NCBI GenBank assembly: GCA_016293225.1 | Contig: JAEDEQ010000017.1 | Span: forward strand, 1-27,374 | Length of the DNA stretch: 27,374 nucleotides | DNA from: Clostridiaceae bacterium | Lineage (GTDB): Bacteria > Bacillota > Clostridia > Oscillospirales > Acutalibacteraceae | Direction: 5' to 3' | Shown: one piece after another, positions 6,968 to 13,871 of the stretch | Layout of the letters: the number at the start of each line of letters is the position of its first letter | Position numbering within the stretch: the first letter of the stretch is position 1 | Translations under genes and position numbers: made by a program | The notes under the pieces: model-generated | Told to the model about the DNA's origin: nothing | Seen by the model: only the letters and a program-made list of their open reading frames with translations | Database searches by the model: none

Positions 6968-7735
6968 TCAAAAGGAGGCAGTAAGGTCGTCGCCCATTGA
7001 AGCAGTGTATGCAAACGTGATTTTGTCGCCGGCTTTAAGCAGGTACTCGCTTGAGGAAGCGTCAGAAAATTTTCCGTTGACGCTGAACATCCAGCCCGAA
7101 AAACTTCCGCAGTCCTTTTCATAAAGCTGGTGAATACCCTCAACGTAGTATGATTTATAGGCCGGAGTGAATGAAAACTCAAGCTGTATTCCGCCCTTTT
7201 GGCAGTATTCACAGTTGTCGGTGCAGACATTTTCCTTGCAGGCTCGCTTCAATGCGTCAAAGGCGCTTTCCCCCTCTTCAAAAGGCACACGGGCGTCTTT
7301 GAGAATGTAGCCGCTCTGCGGAACAAAGGCTTTTTTCTCCTTTTTGAGCGAGGACAGATTGTTTTTGATATTCCTGCAATCTATTGTTACAAAGCAGACG
7401 GGAGCGCTTTCGGCGGTTTCCGGTTCGGCTTGCTGCGTTTCGGCTTCGGTTTTTTTCGCCGTTGTTTTTTCGGCGGTTGTGCTCGCGGCGGTTGTACTCG
7501 CCGCCTTGCTTTCGGCGGTTGTGCTCGCGGCGGTCGTACTTTCAGCGGTCGTACTTTCAGCAGTCGTACTTGCGGCGGTCGTGCTTGCGGCAGATGATGA
7601 AGCGCTCTGCAAAGCGGAAGCAGTGTTTGAAGAGCCTGACGAAAGCGGCTCGGTCTGACTTGTGTTTTCACCTTTGCAGGCGGCAAAGGAAAAAAGCATT
7701 AAAACAGAAAGCAGAAGTGTAATTGACCTTTTCAT
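6968..7735 (-). CDS. DUF4430 lipoprotein with Ser/Thr/Ala repeat stalk
   Basis: A 255-residue surface lipoprotein. The signal peptide ends in the lipobox FAAC with C20 as the lipidated residue. Residues about 36-110 are a low-complexity stalk of Ala/Ser/Thr/Glu repeats (units such as AASTT and AESTT). Residues about 112-250 are a DUF4430 domain with the characteristic SGWMFSVNG (213-221) and LKAGDKITFAYT (233-244) motifs of the transcobalamin-like family. A Cys cluster, C166, C171, C175 and C178, sits in a loop that is not part of the core signature. Further Cys lie at 114, 120 and 209. The ATG directly abuts the TGA of the ECF S component, with GGAGG upstream, so it is translationally linked to the transporter. 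The inferred role is an anchored corrinoid receptor delivering to the ECF importer. Confidence 0.9.
   Translation of the reverse strand: MKRSITLLLSVLMLFSFAACKGENTSQTEPLSSGSSNTASALQSASSSAASTTAASTTAESTTAESTTAASTTAESKAASTTAASTTAEKTTAKKTEAETQQAEPETAESAPVCFVTIDCRNIKNNLSSLKKEKKAFVPQSGYILKDARVPFEEGESAFDALKRACKENVCTDNCEYCQKGGIQLEFSFTPAYKSYYVEGIHQLYEKDCGSFSGWMFSVNGKFSDASSSEYLLKAGDKITFAYTASMGDDLTASF
7473..7589 (-). repeat. 15-bp tandem repeat coding the lipoprotein stalk
   Basis: Seven 15-bp units of the form GCGGTCGTACTTTCA (plus strand), differing at a few positions, are interrupted once by a 12-bp variant (7503-7514). All units are multiples of three, so copy-number change would alter stalk length without shifting the frame. 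Confidence 0.9.
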
Positions 7736-8455
7736 TCAGTTTTCCTCCAATGAAAAAATTCCGTATTTTTCGTGCAGCCGAAAAAGCTTATCGTTCATCG
7801 GCTTGCCTGCAAAAAAGAGGACGAGAGCCGTTGCTGCCGCATGGATAAGATTGAACGGCAGACCCGAAAGCAGAACGGCAAAAACGTTTTTTGCCGAAAA
7901 GTCGGTAACCGTCATGAGTACCGAGCAGGAGTCAACAACAAATCCGTAAACGCAGAGCGTTACGGCAAAGCCGATTGCGCTGACGGCAAGGCGGTTTTTT
8001 GCAAGCTTTTTTTCATGAAACATCAGGCCGCAAATGAAGCCGCAAAGCCCCATTCCGAGCATCTGGAAAGGGGTGAACATTCCCTGACCGAAGGCAAAGT
8101 TTGAAAGGAAAACGGAAAGCGCTCCAACAACAAAGCCGACATTCGGCCCGAAAGAGCCTGCGGTGATAATTACAAGCGCGCAAAGAGGCTTAACCTGCGG
8201 AACAAACGCAAAAGCAAGGCGCGAGGCCACGCAAAGCGCAATCATTACCGCGACCGCGGCAAGCTCCGCCGTTTTGATTTTCCGCTTTTCAAACATGATG
8301 AAAAACGGCAGCAGCGAAAGGATAATGACTCCTGCGGCGGAAAGATAGTAATATCTTGAATCTAAGTGCCTGAAACCCAGAAACACAACAGCGGGCGCAA
8401 GAACAAAAAGAAGCAGAGCGGAAAAAAGATTCAGCGTTCGAGATTTTTTTTGCAC
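7736..8455 (-). CDS. ECF transporter S component, probably cobalamin-specific
   Basis: A 239-residue integral membrane protein with about six hydrophobic helices. It has the small substrate-binding subunit layout of ECF importers: a conserved core of Pro/Gly-rich helices (FVPQVKP, GSFGPNVGFVVGALSVFLSN, FTPFQMLGMGLCGF) and an alanine-rich helix near EcfT-contacting positions. The start is a GTG with GAGGTG 8 nt upstream; the gene overlaps the ATPase gene by 25 bp. It lies in an operon with dedicated EcfA and EcfT under a B12 riboswitch. That makes it a group I system and points to cobalamin or a cobinamide precursor as substrate, in the manner of CbrT. The specificity is inferred from regulation and neighbours, not from a recognised binding residue. 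Confidence 0.85.
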   Translation of the reverse strand: MQKKSRTLNLFSALLLFVLAPAVVFLGFRHLDSRYYYLSAAGVIILSLLPFFIMFEKRKIKTAELAAVAVMIALCVASRLAFAFVPQVKPLCALVIITAGSFGPNVGFVVGALSVFLSNFAFGQGMFTPFQMLGMGLCGFICGLMFHEKKLAKNRLAVSAIGFAVTLCVYGFVVDSCSVLMTVTDFSAKNVFAVLLSGLPFNLIHAAATALVLFFAGKPMNDKLFRLHEKYGIFSLEEN

Positions 8456-10095
8456 AGAAAAAGCACCTCGCTTTCACGGACGGCGTTTTTAAAAATTCCG
8501 CGCGTCATTTTGCTTGCGGCAGTGGTGTAATAGCAGTTTTCCTTAAAGAACTCCCTTGCGCCGCCGCAGAAAGCGCACCGACCGTCAAAAAGGAGGGCGC
8601 ATTCATCGCAGTATTCGGCGCAAAACTCCGTGTCGTGCGATACCATGACAACCGTTACGCCGCTTTTGCACAGGGAGCGAAGCTTTTTTGCAAGCTGCGC
8701 TTTAAAAAGGCTGTCCATTCCTTTTGTCGGCTCGTCAAGAAGCAGCAGGCGCGGCTTTTTGAGCAGTACCATTGCAAGCGCGGCGCGCTGCAGCTCGCCT
8801 CCGCTGAGGTCATACGGATGGCTTTTTAAAAGCGGCTCAATGCCGCAAAAAGCGCTGACCTCAAAAATGAGCCTTTGCCGCTCCTGCTTTGAAAGCTTTT
8901 CGCAAAGCAGAACGTTTTCAAGATCCTCAAAAACAGTAGGTCCGGCAAAAAGCGTTTCGCAGTTCTGCGGAAGAAAAGCAACGTTTTTGCGGTAAAGCTC
9001 ATTTGTTTTGTATTTGCCGATGTCCTTTGAAAAAAGCTCAATCTTGCCCTTTTTTGCTTTCAAAAGACCGCCGATAAGATTCAGAAGCGTTGTTTTTCCG
9101 GCGGAGTTCGCGCCGAGGACGGCAAAAAACGAGCCTTGCTTAATTTCCGCGTTGAGACCTTTCAGGACGTATTCCTTTCCGTCATAGGAATAAAAAAGAT
9201 TTTTCACCCTGACGGCGGTTTCCCTTTTTTCGGGCGGCTTTTCCGGCGGCAGACTTTCGGTTTTGACGTCCCGAAGAAGCGAGGAAAGCCACTTTCTGCC
9301 GCTTTCGATATCGGTCGGCGCGTTCTTTGAAAAGCCGAGCGAAAAATAAAGCCGCATCGGAAAAGGCAGGCTTGAGCGGATAAATTCGTTGCGCGCAACA
9401 ACCTCGGCGTCAATTTTCTGCGGAGCGCTGTCGCTTGCAAGCTTTCCGTCCTCAAGCACAAGGACGCGGTCGGCAAGGGGAATGAGTTTTTCAAGTCTGT
9501 GTTCACTTATTATTACTGTAACACCGTATTCACGGCAGAGAGTTGTGACAATATCAATCAGCCTCTGAGCGGAAACCGGGTCAAGCTGAGCTGTCGGCTC
9601 ATCAAGCAGCAGCACCTGCGGATTCATTGCGCAGACCGAAGCAAGGTTCACAAGCTGCTTCTGACCGCCGGAAAGGGAGCTTATCTTTTTTTCAAGCAGC
9701 TTTTCAAGCGAGAAAAGCGCCGCCGTTTCCGCGACCCTCAGCCTTGCTTTTCCGGGCGCAAGACCGAGATTTTCAAGCCCGAAAAAAAGCTCGCTTTTAA
9801 CCGCAGGAGTAACCGCCTGCAGCTCTGTATTCTGCATGATATAGCCGATTTTTTCCGCAGAGCTTCGCCGCGAAAGCACAGCTTTTTCCGCGCCGAAAAT
9901 TTCAACGGTGCCGCTGCTTTTTCCGTGGGGAGAAAGCTCCGGCTTGAGCATTTTTAAAAGCGTTGTTTTTCCGCTGCCGCTTTTTCCGCAGAGGACAACG
10001 AACTCGCCGTGCTTTATTTCAAGGCTTATGTTTTCGAGCGCCGTTTTCCCGTTCGGAAAAGTAAAGCACAGCTTGTTCAGTTTGAAATCGACCAT
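8431..10095 (-). CDS. ecfA: Fused double-domain ECF transporter ATPase (EcfA-EcfA')
   Basis: A 554-residue cytoplasmic protein combining two ABC ATPase domains that are usually separate subunits. Domain 1 has Walker A GKSGSGKTT (37-45), signature LSGGQ (141-145), Walker B VLLLDEP (161-167) and the H-loop ISEH. Domain 2 has Walker A GANSAGKTT (328-336), signature LSGGE (430-434), Walker B LLLLDEP and the H-loop VSHD. Both sites look complete, so both should hydrolyse ATP. The ATG has GGAGGAG at 5 nt and overlaps the end of ecfT by 19 bp, which keeps subunit synthesis coupled. It powers import through EcfT and the S component. Confidence 0.95.
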   Translation of the reverse strand: MVDFKLNKLCFTFPNGKTALENISLEIKHGEFVVLCGKSGSGKTTLLKMLKPELSPHGKSSGTVEIFGAEKAVLSRRSSAEKIGYIMQNTELQAVTPAVKSELFFGLENLGLAPGKARLRVAETAALFSLEKLLEKKISSLSGGQKQLVNLASVCAMNPQVLLLDEPTAQLDPVSAQRLIDIVTTLCREYGVTVIISEHRLEKLIPLADRVLVLEDGKLASDSAPQKIDAEVVARNEFIRSSLPFPMRLYFSLGFSKNAPTDIESGRKWLSSLLRDVKTESLPPEKPPEKRETAVRVKNLFYSYDGKEYVLKGLNAEIKQGSFFAVLGANSAGKTTLLNLIGGLLKAKKGKIELFSKDIGKYKTNELYRKNVAFLPQNCETLFAGPTVFEDLENVLLCEKLSKQERQRLIFEVSAFCGIEPLLKSHPYDLSGGELQRAALAMVLLKKPRLLLLDEPTKGMDSLFKAQLAKKLRSLCKSGVTVVMVSHDTEFCAEYCDECALLFDGRCAFCGGAREFFKENCYYTTAASKMTRGIFKNAVRESEVLFLCKKNLER

Positions 10096-10952
10096 AGCTT
10101 CTCCTCCGAAACATCAAAAATGAGCGGCAAAGCGCACAAGGCAAAAAACAGTGCGCACGCAAAAGCCCCTTTTGCCGAAAAGGGCGCAATGCTTATCACC
10201 GGATTAAACTTTGCAAAAAGACTTTTTGAAAAAACAAGAACCGCAAGCGCCGCAAAAACGGAAACAACCGAAAGAACGATATCAAACGCCCTGAGCGGAT
10301 AAAAGGAACAGTTTGTTCTGCCCTTTAACGAGTAGCCGCGCGCAGACATTGAAGAAGCGGTATCAACGGCGTGCTCAAGCGAACGGGTGACAAGGATTGA
10401 AAAAACGTGCAACGAATTTCTGAAACGTTCAGAAATCGAGCCGCTTTTTGAGTCGATGCCTATTCCGCGGCGCGCTTTTTCAATTTCATGCGCAGACTCG
10501 GAAAACAGCGGAATAAAGCGAAGCGCCATTGAAAAAACGACCGCAAGGCGCGGTGAAATTCTGCCGAACAAAAAGATGAACTTGTCCTCGGTCATTATCT
10601 CATTGAAGCTGAACAGCCAAAGCACCGTACACGCGGTGCGGACTCCGTAAACAAGACCGCACACCGTGGCCTCAAGTGTAACATTATTTCCGCTTCTGAG
10701 CGTGAACAGCACCGTAACGCCGTAATGGGCAAAGAACATATTGAAAAGCGTTATGAGCAAAACAGTCGGAAGAATGAATGTGAAAAAGGACGCGGCGGCT
10801 TTTTTCCCTCTCAGGCGGATATCGAGCGCAAGCGCACAGAAAAAGCTTACGGCGCAGACGGCAGGATTCCACGTTAAAAGAGTGACGGCAAAAACAACAA
10901 GAAAAAAGACGAACGCCGACGCCGGATGGATACCTCTGACTCCCGTTTTCAT
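10077..10952 (-). CDS. ecfT: ECF transporter transmembrane coupling subunit EcfT
   Basis: A 291-residue membrane protein with hydrophobic helices at the N-terminus and C-terminus and a long cytoplasmic middle. The two Ala-Arg-Gly coupling motifs that dock into the ATPases are visible: ARRG at 160-163 and SARGY at 203-207. The start was placed at the ATG that overlaps the propeller gene stop in an ATGA arrangement. An upstream in-frame extension would add 53 residues of Arg/Cys/His-rich, non-family sequence lying inside the previous gene. It connects the S component to the ATPase. Confidence 0.93.
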   Translation of the reverse strand: MKTGVRGIHPASAFVFFLVVFAVTLLTWNPAVCAVSFFCALALDIRLRGKKAAASFFTFILPTVLLITLFNMFFAHYGVTVLFTLRSGNNVTLEATVCGLVYGVRTACTVLWLFSFNEIMTEDKFIFLFGRISPRLAVVFSMALRFIPLFSESAHEIEKARRGIGIDSKSGSISERFRNSLHVFSILVTRSLEHAVDTASSMSARGYSLKGRTNCSFYPLRAFDIVLSVVSVFAALAVLVFSKSLFAKFNPVISIAPFSAKGAFACALFFALCALPLIFDVSEEKLWSISN

Positions 10953-12271
10953 TTTGCAAACACCGAAACAAGCTTCAAAAGGATATGCAGTATGGCATTT
11001 ATCATCTTTACAAAAACCGACTGCGTGCTTTCCGTTACGGCAAAAATGTTGCCCGAATCGTTTTTGTAATAGAGCGTGCCGTCGCTTCCTGCGGTAACGG
11101 ACGAAACGCAAAACTGGCTAAGGTTTCCCGTTGGCGAAAACAGGTCGGTTTTTTTCGCCTCGGTCTGCCCGGGCGAGTCGGCAAACATTATGATACCGCC
11201 CGGCTTTTTGTTATAAGTCATGTAAATATACACCCTGCCGTCATAGCCCGTGCCAATGAGCGCGGCGGACTGAGGAAAGCCCGGCATTTCACAGTCATAG
11301 ACCTTTTTCATTGTTTTTGCGTTCAGAACAATGAATTTTCCTGCATCAGCGCTCTGACAACCAAAGTATACTCTGCCGCCGTACACCGCAGGCGAGGACG
11401 TTACACTTCCGCCTGCCTTATAGCTTGCAAGCGCGGACAGCTTTCCGCTTTTTTCGTCAGCTTTGAAGCGATAGACAAAGCCTGCCTTGCTTGCGATAAA
11501 GTACGCCCCCTGTTCACCGTCATAAGTCACCGAGCTGCGCAGATCGCCCTTTGTTTTAAGGGAGGAAACAAGCTTTCCGTTCGCTTTGTTCAGCGAAAGA
11601 ATGAGTGAATTTCCGCCGCTCTCCTTTTCTCCGTCGTCGCAGCCGACAAGGATGAACCTTTCCGTTACGGCCGCGCCGGCCATGTAAAAGCCGCCCTTCC
11701 TTTTAAAGCTCCAGCGTGCTTTTTTCCTTTCGTTTTCCTTTTTCGGGTCTTCGTCCTTTGCGCTCAGGCAGACAAAGTTTGCGCTTTGCGTTTCACCGAC
11801 CCAGAAGCCGGTATACACAAAGCCGCCGTCATAGGTAAGAGGCGAAAGCCCCTGACCGCCGAGCCCGTCGGTATAAAGCCAGAGCGACTTCATCGTTTTA
11901 TAATCGAACGCCTGAACCTTTCCGCCGTCAAGCTGAACAAAAATTTTTCCGTCGGCATAAAGCGGCATTGCAACGGCAAAGCCCACAGTGCCTTCAAGAC
12001 TTACGCTTTTAATTTCCTCGCTGGTCTGTGCGTCAAGCTTGAAAAGCTTTTTTCCGGCAGCAACAATCAGGGTGTTCCCGACAACGACCGGGGTTGTCGG
12101 TGCGTTCACGAAGCCTGCGCCGAGCTTTTTTGAAAACTTCAGCTTTCCTGCCGAAACAGGCGTTTTTGAATCGGTCAGAAAGGAGCGCGGCTCGCTCACG
12201 GCAAGGGCAGAAACGCCCAAAGAGCCGAAAACAAGAAGAACACAAAGCAAAAGCGAAACGGTTTTTTTCAA
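10949..12271 (-). CDS. Secreted PQQ/WD40-like beta-propeller protein, first gene of the B12 operon
   Basis: A 440-residue exported protein. It starts at a TTG, with GAGGTG 7 nt upstream, giving MKKTVSLLLCVLLVFGSLG, a good signal peptide with an ALA cleavage site. The rest is repeated beta-strand blades of the PQQ-like type: VVVGNTLIVAAGKKLFKLDAQT, PLYADGKIFVQLDGGKVQAFD, PLTYDGGFVYTG, PAVYGGRVYFGCQS and YDGRVYIYMTYNK among them. I estimate six to eight blades. No enzyme motif is apparent. The C-terminus (FVKMINAILHILLKLVSVF) is an amphipathic or hydrophobic tail that could keep it on the membrane. As the gene directly after a cobalamin riboswitch, it is a candidate corrinoid-binding propeller, analogous to Bacteroides BtuG; this is inference. 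Confidence 0.87.
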   Translation of the reverse strand: MKKTVSLLLCVLLVFGSLGVSALAVSEPRSFLTDSKTPVSAGKLKFSKKLGAGFVNAPTTPVVVGNTLIVAAGKKLFKLDAQTSEEIKSVSLEGTVGFAVAMPLYADGKIFVQLDGGKVQAFDYKTMKSLWLYTDGLGGQGLSPLTYDGGFVYTGFWVGETQSANFVCLSAKDEDPKKENERKKARWSFKRKGGFYMAGAAVTERFILVGCDDGEKESGGNSLILSLNKANGKLVSSLKTKGDLRSSVTYDGEQGAYFIASKAGFVYRFKADEKSGKLSALASYKAGGSVTSSPAVYGGRVYFGCQSADAGKFIVLNAKTMKKVYDCEMPGFPQSAALIGTGYDGRVYIYMTYNKKPGGIIMFADSPGQTEAKKTDLFSPTGNLSQFCVSSVTAGSDGTLYYKNDSGNIFAVTESTQSVFVKMINAILHILLKLVSVFAK

Positions 12272-12290
12272 AACAAAACACCTCGAAGCA

Positions 12291-12326
12291 TAAAATAAAG
12301 CCCTTTTTCTCACTCGGAAAAAGGGC
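12291..12326 (-). terminator. Riboswitch expression-platform terminator
   Basis: On the minus strand GCCCTTTTTC (12317-12326) pairs perfectly with GAAAAAGGGC (12300-12309) across a 7-nt loop, and TTTATTTTA follows. It sits between the cobalamin aptamer and the first gene. Control by premature transcription termination when B12 is plentiful is therefore the simplest reading. Confidence 0.85.
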
Positions 12327-12492
12327 GCAGCAAGCCTGCAACCTGTCACCTTTCCCTTTGCCCAAAAGTGAAAACAGTCTGATACACGCGAAAGCAGGCA
12401 TTCCGACTGACAGCAAAAAGCTGATAACGGCAATGGCGGTTGCTCCGGACTTTCACCGGTATTTCCCTGCAAACGCTGGTTTTTATTGGTTT
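12327..12492 (-). promoter_or_regulatory. Cobalamin (adenosylcobalamin-class) riboswitch
   Basis: The minus-strand leader carries the conserved aptamer core: GGGAAATACCGGTGAAAGTCCGG (core hairpin at 12445-12459), then GAGCAACCGCCATTG, and later CAGTCGGAATGCCTGC (around 12394-12407). Those are the hallmarks of the B12 element. A closing stem can form between CCAGCG near the 5' end and the GCTG near 12328-12333. It controls the six-gene operon down to 5947 through the terminator that follows. Exact aptamer limits are approximate. Confidence 0.95.
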
Positions 12493-12498
12493 TTTGTT

Positions 12499-12527
12499 AT
12501 TGTATCACCGAAGAATGAGCTTGTCAA
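12499..12527 (-). promoter_or_regulatory. Promoter of the cobalamin operon
   Basis: Consensus -35 TTGACA (12522-12527), a 17-bp spacer and -10 TACAAT (12499-12504) on the minus strand. The -35 box begins about 10 bp past the der stop codon, so transcription starts right at the riboswitch. Confidence 0.92.
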
Positions 12528-12536
12528 GAGAAACGC

Positions 12537-13856
12537 CTACTTGCCGTCCCTTTCCCTGATGACTAACCTTACGGGCGTACCCTCAAGACCGAAGACCTCA
12601 CGAATCTGATTTTCAATGTAGCGCTGATAGCTGTAATGGAACAGCTCCGCCTTGTTGACAAAGCAGACGAATGTCGGCGGTCTTGTTGAAGCCTGGGTCA
12701 TATAGTAAATTTTGAGCCGCTTGCCCTTATCTGTCGGCGGCTGAACCCTCGCCGTTGCCGCGGCAAGAACATCGTTGAGCTTTCCGGTTGAAATGCGCAT
12801 TGCGTTCTGCTCGTCAACAAACCTGATAAGCTCAAAAAGTCTGTCAAGGCGCTGACCGGTTTTGGCGGAGATGAAAATAATCGGCGCATAGGACATGAAC
12901 GAAAAGTCGTTCATCAGCTTTTTGCGGTAGGAGTCCATGGTTTTTCCGTCCTTCTGAACGGCATCCCACTTGTTGACCGCAACAATGCACGCCTTTCCCA
13001 TCTCATGCGCAAGACCGGCAACCTTTGAGTCCTGCTCGGTGAAGCCCTCGGTGCCGTCAATCATGATAACGCAGACATTGGCGCGCTCAACCGCCATTTT
13101 TGCACGGATTACGCTGTACTTTTCAAGCTGATCCTCAATGCGGCTTTTGCGCCTCATTCCGGCGGTGTCGATAAGCACAAAATCGCCGTATTCATTGGAA
13201 ACAAAGGTGTCCGTTGCGTCCCTTGTTGTTCCGGCAATATCGGAAACAATGGCGCGCTCCTCTCCCGAAATTGCGTTGACAAGGGAGGATTTTCCGACAT
13301 TGGGCTTACCTATGACCGCAACGCTGATTACGTTTTCCTCCTCCTTTTCAAAGCATTCGGGAAGATATTCAATAACAGCATCAAGCAAATCGCCCGTTCC
13401 GTGTCCGTGAACGGCGGAAACGGCAATCGGATCGCCGAGCCCGAGGTTGTAAAACTCATAAAAATCGCCGGGAAGCTCGCCGACTGTGTCGCATTTGTTA
13501 ACGCAAAGGACAACCGGCTTTCCGCTGCGCTGAAGCATTGAGGCAACCTCGCTGTCCGCGCCGACAACGCCCGAGCGTACGTCGCAGACAAGAATGATAA
13601 CATCGGCGCTTTCAATCGCAAGCTGAGCCTGAAAACGCATCTGCTTTAAGATTATATCGTTTGAATAAGGCTCAATTCCGCCGGTGTCAACCAGAAGAAA
13701 ATGCCGCGAAAGCCATTCGCAATCGGCAAAAATTCTGTCCCGCGTAACTCCGGGCGTGTCGTCAACAATGGAAAGCCTTTGACCGACAAGCTTGTTGAAA
13801 AGCGTGCTTTTTCCGGTGTTCGGGCGACCGACGATTGCAACAACGGGTCGTGACAT
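12537..13856 (-). CDS. der: Ribosome biogenesis GTPase Der (EngA)
   Basis: A 439-residue protein with the unique tandem GTPase layout of Der, required for 50S subunit maturation. The first G domain has GRPNTGKS (10-17), DTGG (57-60) and NKCD (120-123). The second has GKPNVGKS (183-190), DTAG (230-233) and NKWD (295-298). A KH-like domain follows (about 350-435), ending in TPVRLVIRERDGK. Length and motifs match the family. ATG with GGAGG upstream, 15 bp after the DUF512 stop, so the two are probably cotranscribed. Confidence 0.98.
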   Translation of the reverse strand: MSRPVVAIVGRPNTGKSTLFNKLVGQRLSIVDDTPGVTRDRIFADCEWLSRHFLLVDTGGIEPYSNDIILKQMRFQAQLAIESADVIILVCDVRSGVVGADSEVASMLQRSGKPVVLCVNKCDTVGELPGDFYEFYNLGLGDPIAVSAVHGHGTGDLLDAVIEYLPECFEKEEENVISVAVIGKPNVGKSSLVNAISGEERAIVSDIAGTTRDATDTFVSNEYGDFVLIDTAGMRRKSRIEDQLEKYSVIRAKMAVERANVCVIMIDGTEGFTEQDSKVAGLAHEMGKACIVAVNKWDAVQKDGKTMDSYRKKLMNDFSFMSYAPIIFISAKTGQRLDRLFELIRFVDEQNAMRISTGKLNDVLAAATARVQPPTDKGKRLKIYYMTQASTRPPTFVCFVNKAELFHYSYQRYIENQIREVFGLEGTPVRLVIRERDGK

Positions 13857-13871
13857 GGCAATTCCTCCTCA

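Noticed and set aside
7344..7722. Several overlapping frames across the repeat stalk of the lipoprotein
   Set aside because: The 15-bp repeat is stop-free in several frames; only the minus-strand frame has a signal peptide, lipobox and DUF4430 domain.
10953..11111. 53-codon N-terminal extension of EcfT
   Set aside because: It sits inside the propeller gene, is rich in Arg, His and Cys, and has no match to EcfT architecture. The ATGA overlap start is typical of coupled genes.
12272..12472. 67-codon N-terminal extension of the propeller gene
   Set aside because: It would translate the riboswitch and its terminator. The TTG start with GAGGTG and a clean signal peptide is far better.
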